From Mimachlamys varia (Eukaryota > Mollusca > Bivalvia > Pectinida > Pectinidae): a stretch of DNA of 64,000 nt. The notes below the pieces were generated by a model. It ran no database searches. It was not told the DNA's origin and saw only the letters and a program-made list of their open reading frames with translations. The DNA lies in assembly GCA_947623455.1 (NCBI GenBank), contig OX392530.1:34379405-34443404 (forward strand), written 5' to 3'. Position numbers and translations under genes: made by a program. Below are positions 61,230-64,000 of this stretch, one piece after another; position 1 is the stretch's first letter; each line of letters begins with the position of its first letter.

Positions 61230-63225
61230 TCTAGATGTTCTGATATCTACTATACACGTTCTGATGTCTACTGTACACGTTCTGATGTCATTTGTACATG
61301 TTCAGATGTCTTCTTTACATGTTCTGATGTCTACTGTACACGTTCTGATGTCATTTGTACACGTTCTGATGTCATATGTACATGTTCAGATGTGTTCTTT
61401 CATGTTATGATGTCTACTGTACACGTTATGTTGTCTACTGTACACGTTCTGATGTCATTTGTACATGTTCAGATGTCTTCTTTACATGTTCTGATATCTA
61501 CTATACACGTTCTGATGTCTACTGTACACGTTCTGATGTCATTTGTACATGTTCAGATGTCTTCTTTACATGTTCTGATGTCTACTGTACACGTTCTGTT
61601 GTCTACTGCACACGTTCCGATGTCTACTATACACGTTCCGATATCTACTGGACATGTTATGCTGTCTTTTGTGCACGTTCTGATGTCTACTGTACACGTT
61701 TTGATTCTATTGTACACGTTCTGATGTCTACTGTTCACGCTATGTTATCTACTGTACGCGTTGTATTGTCTACTGTACATGTTATGATGTCTACTGTGCA
61801 TGTTCTGATGTCTACTTTACACGTTCTGATGTCTATTATACACGTTCTGATATCTACTGTACAAGTTATAATATCTACTGTACACGTTATGATGTCTACT
61901 ATACACGTTCTGTTGTCTACTGTACCTGTTCTGATGTCTACTGTACACGTTCCGATGTCTATTGTGCACGTGCTGATGTCTACTGAACACGTTCTGAAGT
62001 CTATTGTACACGTTCTGATGTCTACTGTACACGTTCTGATGTCTACTGTTCATGTTCTGATGTCTACTGTATACGTTCTGATGTCATTTGTACATGTTCT
62101 GATGTCTTCTTTACATGTTCTGATGTCTAGTGTACACGTGTTGTTGTCTATTGTACATGTTCTGATGTCTACTGTACACGTTCTGATGTCTACTGTTCAT
62201 GTTCTGATGTCTACTTTATACGTTCTGATGTCATTTGTACATGTTCTGATGTCTTCTTTACATGTTCTGATGTCTAGTGTACACGTGTTGTTGTCTATTG
62301 TACATGTTCCGATGTCTACTGTACACGTCCTGATGTCTATTGTACAACTTCTGTTGTCTATTGTACACGTTCTGATGTCTACTGTACACGTTCTGCTATC
62401 TACCATAAACGTTCTGATGTTTACTGTACATGTTCTGATGTCTACTGTACACGTTCTGATGTCTACTGTACACGTTCCGATGTCATTTCTACATGTTCAG
62501 ATGCCTTCTTTACATGTTCTGATGTCTACTGTACACGTGTTGTTGTCTACTGTACACGTTATGGTGTGTACTGTACACGTGCTGGTGTCTATTGTACACG
62601 TTTTAATGTTTACTTTACATGTTCTGATGTCCACTGTACATGTGATGTTGTCCACTGTATACATTCCGATGTCTTCTGTACACGTTCTGATGTCTACTTT
62701 ACACGTTCTGATCTTTACCGTTCATGTTCTGATGAATACTGTACATATTTAGATGTTTCCTGTACAGGTTCTATGTTCTACTGTACACGTTCTGATGATT
62801 ACTGTTCATGTTCTGATGAATACTGTACACGTTTTGATGTCTACTGTACACGTTCTGATATCTACTGTACACGTTCTGATGTCTACTGTACACATTCTGA
62901 TGTCTACTGTACATGTTCTAATGTCTACCCTACACGTTCTGATATCTACTGTACACGTTCTGATGTGTACTGTACATGTTCTGATGTCTACTGTACACGT
63001 TCTGATGTCTACTGTATACGTTCTGATGTCTACTGTACACGTTCTGATATCTACTGTACACGCTCTGATGTCTACTGTACATGTTCAGATGTCTACTGTA
63101 CACGTTCTGATCTCTACTGTAGATGCTCTGGTATCTATCGTTCACGTTCAGATGAATACTGTAGATGCTCTGGTATCTATTGTTCACGTTCAGATGAATA
63201 CTGTACACGTTCTGATGTCTTCGAT
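61230..63225. repeat. 21-bp minisatellite upstream of gene B, about 95 units
   Basis: Tandem 21-bp units (TCTACTGTACACGTTCTGAT plus G) with point variants and some blocks repeated at larger scale: the stretch around 62041-62140 recurs at 62188-62290. Open frames of up to 458 codons run through it purely because the period is a multiple of 3. Confidence 0.94.
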
Positions 63226-63737
63226 TGCCGTTTTTACGTTATTACATGTCAGAATTAATGTATCACTAATTACTATACCGACGAAATAAACTTGTACATT
63301 ATATGTATTTGTTTCGTTTTAATTATCGACTGAATTACTGAAATTCCTCTTTAATATTTTTACACATCAGTTCCACGGAAAGTCCGACCGTGATCTATCG
63401 TCCGGAATATAGTCTCAGGTAATATTCCTTCACGGGAATATCAGATGAAATTCGGTAAAAAAGGAAACACGTAAAAAGATCACGTGAATTTCATATGAAA
63501 TATTCAAAGTGAAATTCATGTGAAAAAAAAATGATTGTGAAGTATATGATATGAAGAAGCATGATGCATTAATAAATATAATTCCTTTCTGTACAAGCGA
63601 CTGTAATACAATTATACGAATCTTAATTGTGCAGAACATATGACGTATTATTAAATATAATTTTTATACAATAGGTGAGTATGCCATATTTTTAAGTATT
63701 ATGCTTATAGTTTAGGGTAGTATAACCTATTATAGTG

Positions 63738-63865
63738 TAACTTGTTTAAACCGGATGTAATTTATTAACTTTTTATCTGAGTTCAGAGGGAACTATTGGA
63801 ACCGAACTGTATGGCCAGAATAGACAGGGATTCGGATTAGACAAGGACCGGTTTAGACAAGTTAT
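63738..63865. mobile_element. Short TIR element, copy 3
   Basis: TAACTTGTTTAAACCGGATG to CCGGTTTAGACAAGTTATA. Homologous in place to 4447-4573, so it was carried by the segmental duplication. Confidence 0.65.
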
Positions 63866-64000
63866 ACAGTATCAAGTTTAATTATTTATGATTATAACAA
63901 AACAATATTTTCCAACACCCTATGATAGCTTTTCATTTCTGGCATCAAAGTTAAAACTTCTAGGAATTTAATTTTGGTTCCAACCAAAGAGGTTTAATGT

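Larger units (their letters stand above)
60345..64000. repeat. Segmental duplication, right copy (flank of gene B)
   Basis: Matches 1-4680 in order: exon-like frame, GTACGGACCCATGACTGATC segment, 21-bp array, then TTTCATATG-type unique tail and the short TIR element. It runs off the right border. Confidence 0.8.

Noticed and set aside
61376..62752. 458-codon open frame, MSTVHVLMSTVHVLM-type repeat protein
   Set aside because: It lies wholly in the 21-bp minisatellite; the period is a multiple of 3, so several frames on both strands stay open. No start context, splice sites or family.
62566..63258. 230-codon frame with CTRSDVYCTRSDVY repeats
   Set aside because: Another frame of the same 21-bp array.

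Overview
The window looks like eukaryotic, AT-rich, intron-rich and transposon-dense DNA. It most likely comes from a bivalve mollusc, possibly a scallop, although the species cannot be fixed from sequence alone. Two genes are well supported, both on the minus strand in tandem. Their exons were rebuilt by hand from splice sites, reading phase and protein motifs.

Gene A (35,419 down to 5,064; 31 exons, about 1,320 residues) is a receptor-type protein tyrosine phosphatase. It has a signal peptide, a two-exon fucolectin/F5-8-type galactose-binding-like (FTP) domain, ten short Draper/MEGF-type EGF-like modules coded mostly by phase 1-1 exons, one transmembrane helix, a juxtamembrane segment, a D1 phosphatase domain with intact catalytic motifs, a degenerate D2 domain, and a short tail with Grb2-type Tyr-x-Asn motifs. 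Gene B (59,146 down to 39,264; 12 exons, about 578 residues) has the same type of ectodomain with three fewer EGF exons. After its own transmembrane exon it carries a 50-residue tail with an ITAM-like tyrosine pair and no phosphatase. The pair resembles a paired-receptor arrangement: a shared lectin/EGF ectodomain joined either to a phosphatase or to tyrosines that could be phosphorylated.

Layout. 1-4,680 is a 5'-flank-type block (21-bp and 46-bp minisatellites, small transposons) belonging to a copy whose first exon would lie left of the window. 5,064-35,419 is gene A. 35,420-39,260 is its promoter, upstream flank, foldback elements and a 21-bp array. 39,264-59,146 is gene B. 59,150-64,000 is the flank of B, again with a 21-bp array, homologous to 1-4,680. 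The cluster therefore probably continues on both sides.

The most unusual structure is a tandem array in intron 4 of both genes: about 40 units of 67 bp in A and about 9 in B. The unit is built from the 3' end of exon 4 plus its 5' splice site, so the pre-mRNA carries dozens of copies of a good donor site. Failure to use the first donor gives one truncated, soluble lectin form. Gene B has an in-frame TAA in exon 4 and gene A has one extra base in exon 13. Both exons could be skipped in frame.

The rest is repeats: several terminal-inverted-repeat (TIR) elements, a LINE reverse-transcriptase remnant, a tRNA-derived SINE, a pogo/Tigger-like MITE and tandem satellites.
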